DNA of 64,000 nt, taken from NCBI GenBank assembly GCA_964441945.1, contig CAYTWB010000001.1, positions 1 to 64,000 of the forward strand, written 5' to 3'. The notes beneath the pieces were generated by a model that saw only the letters and a list, made by a program, of their open reading frames with translations, was not told the DNA's origin and searched no databases. Origin of the DNA: JADGQM01 sp964441945 (GTDB lineage: Bacteria; Desulfobacterota; Syntrophobacteria; Syntrophobacterales; Syntrophobacteraceae). This document shows positions 7,882 through 17,128 of this stretch, piece after piece. Within the stretch, counting starts at the first letter, position 1, and each line of letters begins with the position of its first letter. The translations under genes and the position numbers were made by a program.

Positions 7882-10494
7882 TCATCCCGCTCTGTGCGAC
7901 ACGACCAGTTCACCGTTTTCCGCATCCACCAGAACAGCACTGCCGTCCTGGATGTCCCCAGAAAGCAGCGCTCGCCCAATGCGCGTTTCCAGTTCATGCT
8001 GCAGGTAGCGCTTCAGTGGTCTTGCGCCATAGACGGGATCGTAGGCGGCTCTGGTGATGAATTCCTTGGCCTGATCGGAGAGGCTCAGTTCGATATGGCG
8101 ATCCTTAAGTCGCCCCGCCAAGTCCTTGGTCAGCAACTCAATGATGGATTTGATTTCTTCATAAGTCAGAGACTTGAAAAGGACAATATCGTCGACCCGA
8201 TTCAGGAATTCCGGTCGGAAATGGCGCCGAAGCTCCGCCATGACTTCCCGGCGGGCCCCCTCTTTGATTTCGCCCTGATCCGTTACGCCCTCCAGGAGAT
8301 AATGTGAACCGATGTTGCTGGTCATGATGATCACGGTATTCTTGAAATCAACCGTTCTTCCCTGGGCGTCCGTCAGGCGGCCGTCGTCCAGGATTTGGAG
8401 GAGCACATTGAAGACATCCTGGTGCGCCTTCTCGATTTCGTCGAATAGAATGACCGAATAGGGTTTTCTGCGCACCGCCTCGGTCAGCTGCCCTCCTTCT
8501 TCATACCCCACGTAGCCTGGCGGAGCGCCGACCAGTCGGGACACGGTGTGCCGTTCCATGTACTCGCTCATATCAATTCTCACCATGTTCTCTTCCGAGT
8601 CGAAAAGCGCCTCCGCCAGGGTCTTGGCCAGTTCGGTTTTGCCCACACCCGTCGGACCGAGAAAGATAAACGACCCGATCGGTCGCCGAGGATCTTTGAT
8701 GCCGGAGCGCGCCCGGATGACTGCGTCCGCAACCAGCTGCACCGCTTCATCCTGGCCCACTACACGATGATGCAAAACTTCATCAAGCCTTAACAGCTTC
8801 TCCCGTTCACCCTCCACCAGCCTGGTTATCGGGATCCCAGTCCATCGCGACACAATCTCGGCAATCTCTTCCTCGGTCACCTCTTCCCGAAGCAGACGGT
8901 TGCCCCCCTGTTTATCCACCAACCGTTCCTCTTCAGAGCTCAGGCGCCGTTCCAGTTCCGGCAAGCGCCCATGCCGCAATTCCGCTGCCTGTTGCAGGTT
9001 GTAATCACGTTGAGCCACATCAATGTCACGCCGCACCTTCTCAATTTCCTCCCGCAGGGCCTGGACCCTCTTGATCGCCTGCTTTTCCGAATCCCATTGG
9101 GCTTTCATGGCGTCGGCCTTCCCCCGGAGCTCCGCCAGCTCTTTTTGAATTGCTTCCAGACGCTCCTGACTCCCCTTGTTGCGCTCCTTTTTCAGCGCGA
9201 CCTCCTCGATCTGCAACTGCCTGACCCGCCTTGTCACTTCATCGAGCTCGGCGGGCATCGAATCAATCTCCGTGCGAATCATCGCACAGGCTTCGTCAAC
9301 GAGATCGATGGCCTTGTCCGGGAGAAACCGGTCGGAAATATATCGGTTGGACAAGACAGCGGATGCCACGAGAGCGCTGTCCTGAATTTTCACCCCGTGA
9401 TGCACTTCAAAGCGTTCCTTCAAACCGCGCAGGATGGAAATGCTGTCCTCAACCGTCGGTTGATCCACCAGCACCGGCTGAAAACGACGCTCGAGAGCGG
9501 CGTCCTTTTCGATGTACTTGCGGTACTCATCCAGAGTCGTAGCGCCGATGCAGTGCAGTTCCCCGCGAGCCAGCATGGGTTTGAGCATGTTCCCGGCGTC
9601 CATGGACCCCTCTGCCTTGCCTGCACCGACGATGGTATGCAGTTCGTCGATGAAAAGGATGATCTTCCCTTCGGATTCCTTGATTTCCTGCAGGACCGCT
9701 TTAAGCCGCTCCTCGAACTCCCCGCGGTATTTCGCTCCAGCCACCAGCGATCCCATGTCCAAAGCGTAGATGGTTCTATTCTTCAGACCCTCGGGAACAT
9801 CGCCCGCCACAATACGATGCGCCAGCCCTTCCACAACGGCCGTTTTGCCAACACCCGGCTCGCCGATCAGGACCGGATTGTTTTTCGTCTTACGACTGAG
9901 AATCCTCACCACCCGACGAATCTCCGAATCCCTTCCGATCACCGGATCGAGCTTGTTGGCTTCTGCTTCCTTGACCAGGTCCCTGCCATACTTCTGGAGC
10001 GCCTCGTAGGTCCCCTCCGGCGAAGCGCTGGTGACACGCTGATGCCCCCGCACGGCCGTCAGGGTCTGGAGAAAAAGGTCACGGTTGATTCCGAATTCCT
10101 GGAGAATCCGTCCGGCAGGAGTTCCGGTACCCTCGTCAATGAATGCAAGAAACAGGTGCTCGGTTGAAACGTATTCATCTTTCAACCGCTTCGCTTCATC
10201 CTGGGCCTTCACCAGCAGCTTGGTCAGGCGTTGTGAGATATAGATCTTCCCCGGCTCAACCCCCGGCCCGCTCACTCTTGGTTTTCTCGCAAGCTCCTGT
10301 TCAAGCCGCTCGTGGATTCGGTCAACCGGAATTTCCATCCTCTGAAGCAGTCGGGGAATCAGCCCCTCCGGCTGCTCGATCAGTGCCAGCAGGAGATGTT
10401 CGCCGTCTGCTTCCATATGGCCAAAGCGGATGGCTTTCGTTTGCGCTTCTTGAATCGACTGTTGCGATGGTATTGTGAATTTGTTTTGATCCAT
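7882..10494 (-). CDS. clpB: ATP-dependent disaggregase ClpB (Hsp100)
   Basis: An 870-aa AAA+ chaperone that threads aggregated proteins through a hexameric ring together with DnaK. The order of domains is complete: N-terminal Clp_N repeat (1-145, QEAQTKAIRFGH, GEHLLLALI), NBD1 with Walker A GEPGVGKTAVVEG and LDMGSLVAGAKYRGEFEERL, the coiled-coil middle domain that distinguishes ClpB from ClpA/C (about 400-530, rich in E/K/R), and NBD2 with GPTGVGKTELAKT and a Walker B LFDEIEKAH. Length agrees with E. coli ClpB (857 aa). GGAGG sits 9 nt before ATG. It is the last gene of the dnaK-cbpA-cbpM-clpB set. The 104-bp gap upstream has a 6-bp hairpin (GGCCGA/TCGGCC, 10529-10547). Confidence 0.98.
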   Translation of the reverse strand: MDQNKFTIPSQQSIQEAQTKAIRFGHMEADGEHLLLALIEQPEGLIPRLLQRMEIPVDRIHERLEQELARKPRVSGPGVEPGKIYISQRLTKLLVKAQDEAKRLKDEYVSTEHLFLAFIDEGTGTPAGRILQEFGINRDLFLQTLTAVRGHQRVTSASPEGTYEALQKYGRDLVKEAEANKLDPVIGRDSEIRRVVRILSRKTKNNPVLIGEPGVGKTAVVEGLAHRIVAGDVPEGLKNRTIYALDMGSLVAGAKYRGEFEERLKAVLQEIKESEGKIILFIDELHTIVGAGKAEGSMDAGNMLKPMLARGELHCIGATTLDEYRKYIEKDAALERRFQPVLVDQPTVEDSISILRGLKERFEVHHGVKIQDSALVASAVLSNRYISDRFLPDKAIDLVDEACAMIRTEIDSMPAELDEVTRRVRQLQIEEVALKKERNKGSQERLEAIQKELAELRGKADAMKAQWDSEKQAIKRVQALREEIEKVRRDIDVAQRDYNLQQAAELRHGRLPELERRLSSEEERLVDKQGGNRLLREEVTEEEIAEIVSRWTGIPITRLVEGEREKLLRLDEVLHHRVVGQDEAVQLVADAVIRARSGIKDPRRPIGSFIFLGPTGVGKTELAKTLAEALFDSEENMVRIDMSEYMERHTVSRLVGAPPGYVGYEEGGQLTEAVRRKPYSVILFDEIEKAHQDVFNVLLQILDDGRLTDAQGRTVDFKNTVIIMTSNIGSHYLLEGVTDQGEIKEGARREVMAELRRHFRPEFLNRVDDIVLFKSLTYEEIKSIIELLTKDLAGRLKDRHIELSLSDQAKEFITRAAYDPVYGARPLKRYLQHELETRIGRALLSGDIQDGSAVLVDAENGELVVSHRAG

Positions 10495-10598
10495 AAGATG
10501 GACCCTCCTTATTCAATATGATGATCCTGGCCGATGAGAATTCGGCCGGGAAGTATCCAAACCTGCATTAAAATGCTTATAACTTATTCCGTCAAAAC

Positions 10599-10937
10599 TC
10601 AGCCGTCGCGATGGACCCTCTTCTCCAATTCTCTAACCTGGTTCTCCAGGAATTCGATCCTGGCCATGAGCTCCAGGATAACCCCGATACCTGCGTAGTT
10701 GACACCAAGGTGATTGCGAAGCCTGAGTATCCTTCTTACCACCGGCACGACGTCAACCGGAAAGAGCACATCCCCGTTGCTGTCACGCTCGACATAATCG
10801 ATCAGTCCCATGCTCACCAGCCGCTCGACAAAATCCGGATGGAGACCGCAGTGACAGGCCACCTCATAGAGTGTCAGGTATGGAGAGAATAAAGAGGTTC
10901 TGCGTTTTCTAACCAGGAAGTACTTTCCTTCCGCCAT
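10599..10937 (-). CDS. cbpM: Chaperone modulator CbpM-like, MerR-type HTH protein
   Basis: A 112-aa protein with a MerR-like fold: an HTH (LTLYEVACHCGLHPDFVERLV, about 20-42), a G-L-I-D wing-like turn, then a helical tail ending in a short coiled coil (IEFLENQVRELEKRV). CbpM binds the J domain of CbpA and inhibits it, and the position directly after cbpA supports this role. HspR, a MerR-type heat-shock repressor found in similar operons, is the main alternative; HspR proteins usually have a longer hydrophobic tail. The start is ATG 10937, with AAGGAGG 9 nt upstream; a TTG three codons earlier abuts the ribosome site and is rejected. Gap to cbpA is 19 bp. Confidence 0.82.
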   Translation of the reverse strand: MAEGKYFLVRKRRTSLFSPYLTLYEVACHCGLHPDFVERLVSMGLIDYVERDSNGDVLFPVDVVPVVRRILRLRNHLGVNYAGIGVILELMARIEFLENQVRELEKRVHRDG

Positions 10938-10956
10938 GGGGACCAACCTCCTTCAT

Positions 10957-11940
10957 CTAAAAACGCGGCCGAAACCCGGAGACTTCTTGCAGTTTTTGAA
11001 AAAGCTCCCTTTCCCGCTCGGAAGGTTCTCTGGGAACCACAATGTTGATCAGGGCATAAAGGTCCCCTGAAGCGCCTTTGGGATTCGGCATTCCTTTTGC
11101 TCGCAATCGAAGCCTCTGACCGCTTTGCGTACCGGGAGGCACTTTGAGCGTTACCTCACCCGCCGGCGTCATGAGCCCCACCTCTGCTCCAAGCACCGCT
11201 TCCCACGGGGAAATCGGAAGGTCGACGGTCAAATCCCTGCCGTTCAGGCGATACACCGGGTGGGGATCGATTTCGACCCTGAGGTAGAGGTCCCCGCGGG
11301 GGCCTCCACCGGTACCCGGGCCGCCCTGGCCCGCGAGGCGGATTTTCTGGCCTGTGAGGATACCCGCTGGAATCTTGACCTCATAGTTCTTCTCCTGAAG
11401 CGAAACCTGACCATCGGGTGTGACGCTCTGCATTTGAAGTGTAATCGACTCGGTTGCACCCCGAAAGGCCTTCTCCAGGGAGATTCTGAGGGTCGCTTCC
11501 TGATCGGCGCCGGCTTGAGCCCATACCTGCCCCTGTCCCGGCCGGCCTCCTCCGGTTCTGTAGGCATTCCGAAAACCCTGTCCTCCAAAAAGCGCCTCGA
11601 AGAAGTCGCTGAAACCCCCTGAGCCTCCCCACTGGAACTCGCTCTGCCCCCCACGCCCCGGGCCAAAATCAAACTGGACATCCCATCCCGGCGGCGGTCG
11701 GAATTCCTGCCCAGCCTTCCAGTTCGCCCCCAGCTGGTCATACTTCCCGCGTTTATCAGGGTCCTTCAGCACCTCGTAGGCTTCATTGATTTCCTTAAAT
11801 TTATCTTCAGCATCCTTCGCTTTGTTCACATCCGGATGGTATTTCCTGGCCAGTTTGCGATAGGAACGCTGGATTTCCTCCTGCGTAGCCGTTCGAGGAA
11901 CTCCCAGGACCTCGTAGTAGTCTCTGAACTGAACCGCCAT
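10957..11940 (-). CDS. cbpA: DnaJ-class co-chaperone CbpA-like (J domain, no zinc finger)
   Basis: A 327-aa Hsp40 that would deliver clients to DnaK and stimulate its ATPase. The J domain (about 1-70) has DYYEVLGVPRTAT and the essential HPD in KYHPDVNK. A Gly/Phe-rich linker (about 75-135, e.g. GGSGGFSDFFEALFGGQGF) follows, then two beta-rich client-binding domains (about 140-310). The four CXXCXGXG zinc motifs of classical DnaJ are absent, which places it with CbpA/DnaJ class B. The start is ATG 11940, with GAGGAG 3 nt before it; a longer frame reaches 11985 with no ribosome site. It lies between dnaK and cbpM. Confidence 0.93.
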   Translation of the reverse strand: MAVQFRDYYEVLGVPRTATQEEIQRSYRKLARKYHPDVNKAKDAEDKFKEINEAYEVLKDPDKRGKYDQLGANWKAGQEFRPPPGWDVQFDFGPGRGGQSEFQWGGSGGFSDFFEALFGGQGFRNAYRTGGGRPGQGQVWAQAGADQEATLRISLEKAFRGATESITLQMQSVTPDGQVSLQEKNYEVKIPAGILTGQKIRLAGQGGPGTGGGPRGDLYLRVEIDPHPVYRLNGRDLTVDLPISPWEAVLGAEVGLMTPAGEVTLKVPPGTQSGQRLRLRAKGMPNPKGASGDLYALINIVVPREPSERERELFQKLQEVSGFRPRF

Positions 11941-11973
11941 GATCTCCTCTACCGACCTCTCTGTTGGTGTGGG

Positions 11974-11999
11974 CCTGAGTCCCAAACCTGGGACTCAGG
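11974..11999 (-). other. Perfect 10-bp hairpin in the dnaK-cbpA gap
   Basis: CCTGAGTCCC and GGGACTCAGG are separated by a 6-base loop, in the 69-bp gap between the dnaK stop and the cbpA start. There is no U-run, so it is more likely an mRNA-processing or decay-blocking stem that sets the DnaK:CbpA ratio, or an attenuator, than a full terminator. It is not a CIRCE element, whose arms are TTAGCACTC and GAGTGCTAA. Confidence 0.5.
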
Positions 12000-12009
12000 A
12001 ATGAACTGC

Positions 12010-13905
12010 TCATCGTTCAGTGAATTCTGCATCGACGACATCGTCATGGCCACCCTGCCGTGCCGAACCAGACCGGTCAGTCTTCTCCTCAGCCCGGCCT
12101 GCCTGGTGATAGGCAGAAGAGGCGAGCATCTGGAGTGCCTGTTGGAGATCACTGGCAAACTGCTGGTAGCGCTCTTTCCCAACGGTCTCGTCTTTGACGG
12201 CGCGGCGGGTCTCCTCGATGAGTTTTTCTGAACGGGCTTTCTCATGTAGGGGGGCCTTGTCGCCAAGGTCCTTGAGTGTGCGCTCCAGCTGATAGGCCAG
12301 CGTATCTGCCTGGTTCCTGGCTTCGACCGTCTCACGACGATTTCTGTCTTCCGCGGCGTGGGACTGACCATCTCGCACCATTCGCTCCACATCACTCTTG
12401 GAAAGATTTGTGGACTCCGAAATGGTGACCGTTTGCTCCTTGCCGGTCTCCTGATCCCGTGCAATGACATTCAGAATACCATTCGCATCAATATCGAATG
12501 TCACTTTTACCTGGGGTAGACCCCGCGGTGCCGGACGAATCCCCTCCAGGCGAAAACGGCCAAGCACCCGGTTATCCCTGGCCATTTCCCGCTCCCCCTG
12601 CAAGACCACTATGTCCACTGCAGTCTGGTTGTCTTCCGCAGTCGAGAATACTTCCTCGTGTCTTGAAGGGATAGTGGTATTGCGCTCAATCAATTTGGTC
12701 ATGACGCCGCCGAGGGTTTCCACACCAAGAGAAAGAGGCGTGACATCAAGCAGCACCACATCCTCCACTTCACCTTTGAGTACCGCAGCCTGAATCGCAG
12801 CACCAACCGATACCACCTCATCCGGGTTGACGCTCATGTTGGGTTGTTTTCCGTCCGTCATCTTCCTCACCAATTCCTGGACTGCAGGCATGCGGGTGGC
12901 CCCGCCTACCAGGATGACTTCATCCAGGTCTTTGGCGGTCAGTCTGGCATCGGAAAGAGCCTGTTCCACCGGTTTCATACAGCGCTGCACCAGATCGTGG
13001 GTGAGGTCCTCCAGCCTGGCCCGAGACAGTTTCATGAGCAGATGCTTCGGACCGGTTGCATCGGCAGTGATGAAAGGAAGGTTGACCTGTGTTTCCGACA
13101 TGCTGGAAAGCTCGCATTTGGCCTTTTCCGCCGCCTCGTAAAGGCGCTGAAGAGCCTGCCGATCGTTCCTGAGATCAATGCCGGCATCCTTCCTGAATTC
13201 TTCAGCGATCCAATCGACTATTCGCTTGTCAAAATCATCTCCACCGAGGTGAGTGTCCCCGGAAGTGGATCGAACCTCGCAAACCCCTTCCCCGACATCA
13301 AGGATGGACACATCAAAAGTCCCTCCACCAAGGTCGAAGACCAGGATGGTTTCGTTTTTCTTTTTTTCGAGCCCATAGGCCAGGGCTGCCGCAGTCGGTT
13401 CGTTGATGATCCGCAAAACCTTTAGTCCGGCAATTTCCCCGGCATTCTTCGTTGCCTGACGCTGAGCATCGTTGAAGTAGGCCGGCACCGTGATAACCGC
13501 CTCGTTGACCTTCTCTCCCAGATACTTGGAAGCGTCCTCGATGAGCTTTCGAATCACCTGAGCCGATACTTCTTCAGGGGCAATCATCTTGCCCCGAATA
13601 TCAAACCGGACGGCATCAGCCGGTCCACGCACCACCTTGTACGAGACGATCTTGGATTCTTCATCCACCTCGCCCCACTTTCGCCCGATAAACCGTTTTG
13701 TTGAATAGACCGTGGCCGCCGGATTGAGAATCGCCTGACGCCGGGCGATTTGACCGACCAGACGCTGATTGTCTTCAGTATAGCCGACAACTGATGGTGT
13801 GGTTCGTGCTCCCTCAGCGTTGGCAATGACTGTCGCCTGTCCATTCTCCCATATGGCCACCACGGAATTGGTCGTTCCCAAATCAATACCTACTGCCCTA
13901 CCCAT
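12010..13905 (-). CDS. dnaK: Hsp70 chaperone DnaK
   Basis: A 631-aa Hsp70. The actin-like ATPase domain (1-385) shows GIDLGTTNSVVA, the phosphate-2 motif FDLGGGTFDVSIL and the adenosine motif ILVGGATRMPAVQELV. The DVTPLSLGVETLGG block opens the substrate-binding domain (about 390-505), followed by the helical lid and a charged, variable tail ending DDVVDAEFTER. The length is close to E. coli DnaK (638 aa). GGAGG sits 8 nt before ATG. It heads a leftward operon dnaK-cbpA-cbpM-clpB rather than the common grpE-dnaK-dnaJ arrangement, so another dnaK/dnaJ set may exist elsewhere in the genome. I found no CIRCE or convincing sigma-32 promoter in the 176 bp upstream. Confidence 0.97.
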   Translation of the reverse strand: MGRAVGIDLGTTNSVVAIWENGQATVIANAEGARTTPSVVGYTEDNQRLVGQIARRQAILNPAATVYSTKRFIGRKWGEVDEESKIVSYKVVRGPADAVRFDIRGKMIAPEEVSAQVIRKLIEDASKYLGEKVNEAVITVPAYFNDAQRQATKNAGEIAGLKVLRIINEPTAAALAYGLEKKKNETILVFDLGGGTFDVSILDVGEGVCEVRSTSGDTHLGGDDFDKRIVDWIAEEFRKDAGIDLRNDRQALQRLYEAAEKAKCELSSMSETQVNLPFITADATGPKHLLMKLSRARLEDLTHDLVQRCMKPVEQALSDARLTAKDLDEVILVGGATRMPAVQELVRKMTDGKQPNMSVNPDEVVSVGAAIQAAVLKGEVEDVVLLDVTPLSLGVETLGGVMTKLIERNTTIPSRHEEVFSTAEDNQTAVDIVVLQGEREMARDNRVLGRFRLEGIRPAPRGLPQVKVTFDIDANGILNVIARDQETGKEQTVTISESTNLSKSDVERMVRDGQSHAAEDRNRRETVEARNQADTLAYQLERTLKDLGDKAPLHEKARSEKLIEETRRAVKDETVGKERYQQFASDLQQALQMLASSAYHQAGRAEEKTDRSGSARQGGHDDVVDAEFTER

Positions 13906-14081
13906 AGCCTGTACCTCCCTGGCTTAATATATGAATCCGTGTCAGGTTTAATCCCGACTCAATGGGATCAGAAGAAAATTAGTAACGACACGAACAACTG
14001 TAAATATGCAAGACCGCTACGGGTTGCCAAATCGGGCCAAACGCAATCACGATCCTTTGATATTTCTGACAGGGCTGGAGG

Positions 14082-16205
14082 TCATTCCTCGGGCACGCGC
14101 ATGGTCTCTGTGCGATCATTGAGAAGCGGCAGGGACATATGGATTATCAACTCTTTGGGCGGTTCCAGGCATACATTGATGACTCCCCCGTGCTTGTTGA
14201 CAACAATCTTGCACATCGGAAGGTCCATTGTGTCGTAGGAAACCCTGGAAGTGGTGAAGGGGTAGAAGAAATGTTCGACATCGTCATTGGAGAGACGCTC
14301 GGCAGGATAGCATATCATCAAATTGATCGTATCCTTTTCACAGAATGTCCGAACAGACATCCCGGACCCCTTCGGGGTCTGTGTCAAAGCATTCCCAAGC
14401 AGTGTTTCGAGCACCTGTCTCATCAGCTTCCGGTCGAGGGGGCTCTCGGGAAGATGAGGAGCCAGGTGAAGCTCAAGACACACCTCATGCTCCTTGAAAT
14501 CAGGGAGTAGCCCTTCCAGTGTCGCAGCGAGCATCTGATTCAAACTGGTCGACGAGACCTCCAGCTCCATCGGCTGAATGTATTTGAGGATCATCCGCAG
14601 AATGGCTTCCAGGCGTTTGACCTCTTTCACGATGATTTCAACCTTTGCCCTATTGGGATCATCAGGTCTCATCGAGGAAAGAAGCCGCCGCGCAAAGCCG
14701 CCGGCGGAAACCAGGGGATTGCGGATTTCATGAGCCAATCGAGCAGAGACCTCACTGATCGTTTTCAGTCCTTCGGCCCGGACCAGTTTTTGATGGAGCC
14801 TCACCATCCAGGTGATATCCATGATGATTCCATCTACAATGCTGACCGTATCCTCTGCTGTTTTGAGAGGAAGAGCGTGATCGATCACCTCAACAAGGTG
14901 CCCCTGCTTATGTTTGATACGGTATTCGCTGATACACTCTTCGCCGCTCCTGATTATCTTCTCCCGCTGCTCTTCAACACGGCGCCGGTCCTCCTCATAG
15001 AGGGTCTCCGTCCACAATGCAGGCCTGTCGATGATTTCATCAGGTGTGTATCCGAAAACCTCCTCAACAAATTGATTGACGAAGAGGATCTCCCTGTCAG
15101 GCTTAATTCGATAAACAACCAGGGGCACATTCTCAACCAGGGTCCGATATTTCTCTTCGGACGCAGCGAGTTCTGCCGTTCGTTCCTGGATCAACTCCTC
15201 GGCACGCTTGTAGTCGGAAACATCGCTCAGGATCCCTACCGATCCAATCAGCAGGCCTGTCTCGTCGAACCACGGGAAAGAGTGGTCTCGCAGCCACCTT
15301 GACACACCGCATCGAGTTCGGATGAGATAGTCTGCCCGGTATTCTCCGATCTTTCCGTCGATACGATCTCTTACAATTGCGTGAGGCTGTACATTCTCCT
15401 TCCCCGGCAGATCAATCCTGGCGACCAGCTTGGCAAATCCAAGGGCATTTATCTCCTGTGGAGAGTATCCTGTGAGCTGCTTTATTCCCGGGCTCAGATA
15501 GTCATAATGCATCGAATCATACCTGAGGCGGTAGATGACATCGCCGGTCGTTTCGGCCATAAAGCGAAAACGCTCCTCACTTTCACGAAGGGATTTTTCA
15601 GCCTCTTTTCGAGTCACTTCGACCGCGGCAAGATTCCCCACAAGAAACAAGGTTTCCAGATCAGCAGGAGAAAAAGCCGTTCGGGTCCTGTTAAGAACAT
15701 AAAGAAACCCCAGGTTCCTTGACGCCATCTGGACCGGCACCGCCATACCCGACACGACTCCTTCGGCTGCAACGATCTCGCGCATCGCCGAATCCAGCGT
15801 AGTCTCTGCAAAATAGTCCTCAACGATACAGCCTTGATCTGTCCCGGCAACCAGGGCTGCCAGTCCCATCCCAGGCGGAATCCTCATGGTCTTGAATGCC
15901 TCGGTGCGAATACCCGATGAAGTGTGCTTGAAGAACTCACCGCTGTTCTCGTCCTGCAAGGAAATATAAGAGATATCGGCGCCAAGCAGCTCCCGGCATT
16001 TATCCACAATGAGCTGCAGCGTATCATCCACGCTATGGTCGCTGGTCATGGCTATGGCCAGATCGAAGAGATCACGGAACTTCCCAAGCTCCTTCTCCAG
16101 AACGCCCTGCGCCTGCATAAGCTTCATACACCTGGCTTCAAGCCCCTCCATTCTTTCTTCCAGACCTTCACTGTTCTTTGGTTCAGCCATGACGCCATCT
16201 CTCAT
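14082..16205 (-). CDS. GAF/PAS/PAS sensor histidine kinase with an eroded ATP-binding domain
   Basis: A 707-aa soluble sensor protein. A short coiled coil (10-45) leads into GAF (about 46-200), then two PAS domains (about 210-335 and 350-470, e.g. FVNQFVEEVFGYTPDE), and HisKA with His492 in RLAHEIRNPLVSAGG. The N box is recognisable (QVLETLLGNALTQTP), but the G1 box (normally DXGXG) is replaced by ICYPAERLSND, and the G2 box (GXGXGL) by YDTMDLPMCKIVVNKHGG. Either ATP binding is altered as in a divergent kinase subgroup, or the protein is a sensor that does not phosphorylate itself. There is no receiver and no adjacent regulator. Two starts are possible, 16205 and 16190 (MAEPKNSEG); both have modest upstream purine runs. 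Confidence 0.88.
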   Translation of the reverse strand: MRDGVMAEPKNSEGLEERMEGLEARCMKLMQAQGVLEKELGKFRDLFDLAIAMTSDHSVDDTLQLIVDKCRELLGADISYISLQDENSGEFFKHTSSGIRTEAFKTMRIPPGMGLAALVAGTDQGCIVEDYFAETTLDSAMREIVAAEGVVSGMAVPVQMASRNLGFLYVLNRTRTAFSPADLETLFLVGNLAAVEVTRKEAEKSLRESEERFRFMAETTGDVIYRLRYDSMHYDYLSPGIKQLTGYSPQEINALGFAKLVARIDLPGKENVQPHAIVRDRIDGKIGEYRADYLIRTRCGVSRWLRDHSFPWFDETGLLIGSVGILSDVSDYKRAEELIQERTAELAASEEKYRTLVENVPLVVYRIKPDREILFVNQFVEEVFGYTPDEIIDRPALWTETLYEEDRRRVEEQREKIIRSGEECISEYRIKHKQGHLVEVIDHALPLKTAEDTVSIVDGIIMDITWMVRLHQKLVRAEGLKTISEVSARLAHEIRNPLVSAGGFARRLLSSMRPDDPNRAKVEIIVKEVKRLEAILRMILKYIQPMELEVSSTSLNQMLAATLEGLLPDFKEHEVCLELHLAPHLPESPLDRKLMRQVLETLLGNALTQTPKGSGMSVRTFCEKDTINLMICYPAERLSNDDVEHFFYPFTTSRVSYDTMDLPMCKIVVNKHGGVINVCLEPPKELIIHMSLPLLNDRTETMRVPEE

Positions 16206-16423
16206 CTATCACCCAAAAGATACCGTCTGAACATAAAATTGCACTCAGCGATAGACGGTGGCTCTTGGCGGGTTGCCATTGCGCGGTAAGGCAGACAGGA
16301 GAGCTTTGATATCGATGCGGAATGAGGGCAAAGATCGCCCTGCATGCGAGTCGCAATAAGAGGTTCGTGGCCCTACGACACGAATCGCCCACCAGGTGGT
16401 TCATGTCAAGCAACCAGCTTTGA

Positions 16424-17092
16424 TTATGGCATAATCCTTACGGGAGTTCCAACAGGAATAGCCTCATACAATTCGTCAATATCGCTGTTGCGAAGTGCTA
16501 CGCAACCCAGGGTCCAGTCTCCTACAGGTCCCCCGCCGTGAATAAAGATATCACCCCCAAGGCAAGTGCTGTCGGGCGGCAGGGTCTTCCTGTCGTTAGC
16601 CAGGATGATTTTTGAGTACTCCCCGGCCGAGATCGCTCCAAGCTGGAACGCTTCTTTTGCATGCCTGGGGGAAGGATAGTTTAACCCGAGCCCTTTGTGA
16701 TATTTACTCGATGGGTTCTTCACACAAACAATGAAATCCCCCTCCGGCGTCCTCCCATCCCCTCTCAGGCATTTGTCCCCTTTGGGCTGTGGTCCCAGGG
16801 CAACTGGATAATCCCTCACGAGGGTCTTGTTATCAACCACCAGTAATCTCCGTTCATTCTTGTAGACGAAAATCACCGGCTTTGACAAAGCCCACAGGGA
16901 CTTGCTCAAATCCACCTCACAGAAGGGAAGTCCGCAATCCTTGGGAGGCACTGCCCGAACCTCCTTTCGAGGCTGGATTGCCGGCTTCGATGACCCAAAC
17001 CAGGAACACGATGACAACACCAGGAGAGCCACAGTCCATACCGCGGCATACACCACCCTCTTTGCCAAAGGTGATCCCTCTTCGTTATTCAT
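16424..17092 (-). CDS. L,D-transpeptidase lipoprotein (YkuD family), first of two
   Basis: A 222-aa predicted periplasmic lipoprotein: n-region with KR, hydrophobic stretch and lipobox LSSC at Cys29. The YkuD domain covers about residues 70-220 and has the full active-site signature: His185 in IHGGGPVGDW and Cys197 in TLGCVALRNSDID. These enzymes form 3-3 cross-links or attach proteins to peptidoglycan. Unusually many extra cysteines (53, 58, 108, 123, 177) may form disulfides. The ribosome site is GGAAGG 9 nt before ATG. It lies downstream of the second YkuD gene, on the same strand, across a 99-bp gap that contains an 18-bp perfect hairpin. A 7-bp palindrome (GATTATG/CATAATC) overlaps its stop codon. 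Confidence 0.92.
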   Translation of the reverse strand: MNNEEGSPLAKRVVYAAVWTVALLVLSSCSWFGSSKPAIQPRKEVRAVPPKDCGLPFCEVDLSKSLWALSKPVIFVYKNERRLLVVDNKTLVRDYPVALGPQPKGDKCLRGDGRTPEGDFIVCVKNPSSKYHKGLGLNYPSPRHAKEAFQLGAISAGEYSKIILANDRKTLPPDSTCLGGDIFIHGGGPVGDWTLGCVALRNSDIDELYEAIPVGTPVRIMP

Positions 17093-17128
17093 AGGTTGTG
17101 CCTTCCTTTTATGTCTTTGTGTAGTGAG

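Noticed and set aside
8971..10167. A 398-codon open frame antisense to clpB
   Set aside because: It mirrors a strongly supported clpB frame, has no recognisable domain or ribosome site, and is explained by codon bias on the opposite strand.
13906..14081. Search for CIRCE, sigma-32 or sigma-54 sites before dnaK
   Set aside because: No TTAGCACTC/GAGTGCTAA pair, no CTTGAA with CCCCAT at correct spacing, and GG/GC pairs are one base off the sigma-54 spacing.
16381..16409. TTGACA before the PAS/GAF kinase as a promoter
   Set aside because: The hexamer 17 bases on (GATTCG) is a poor -10 match.
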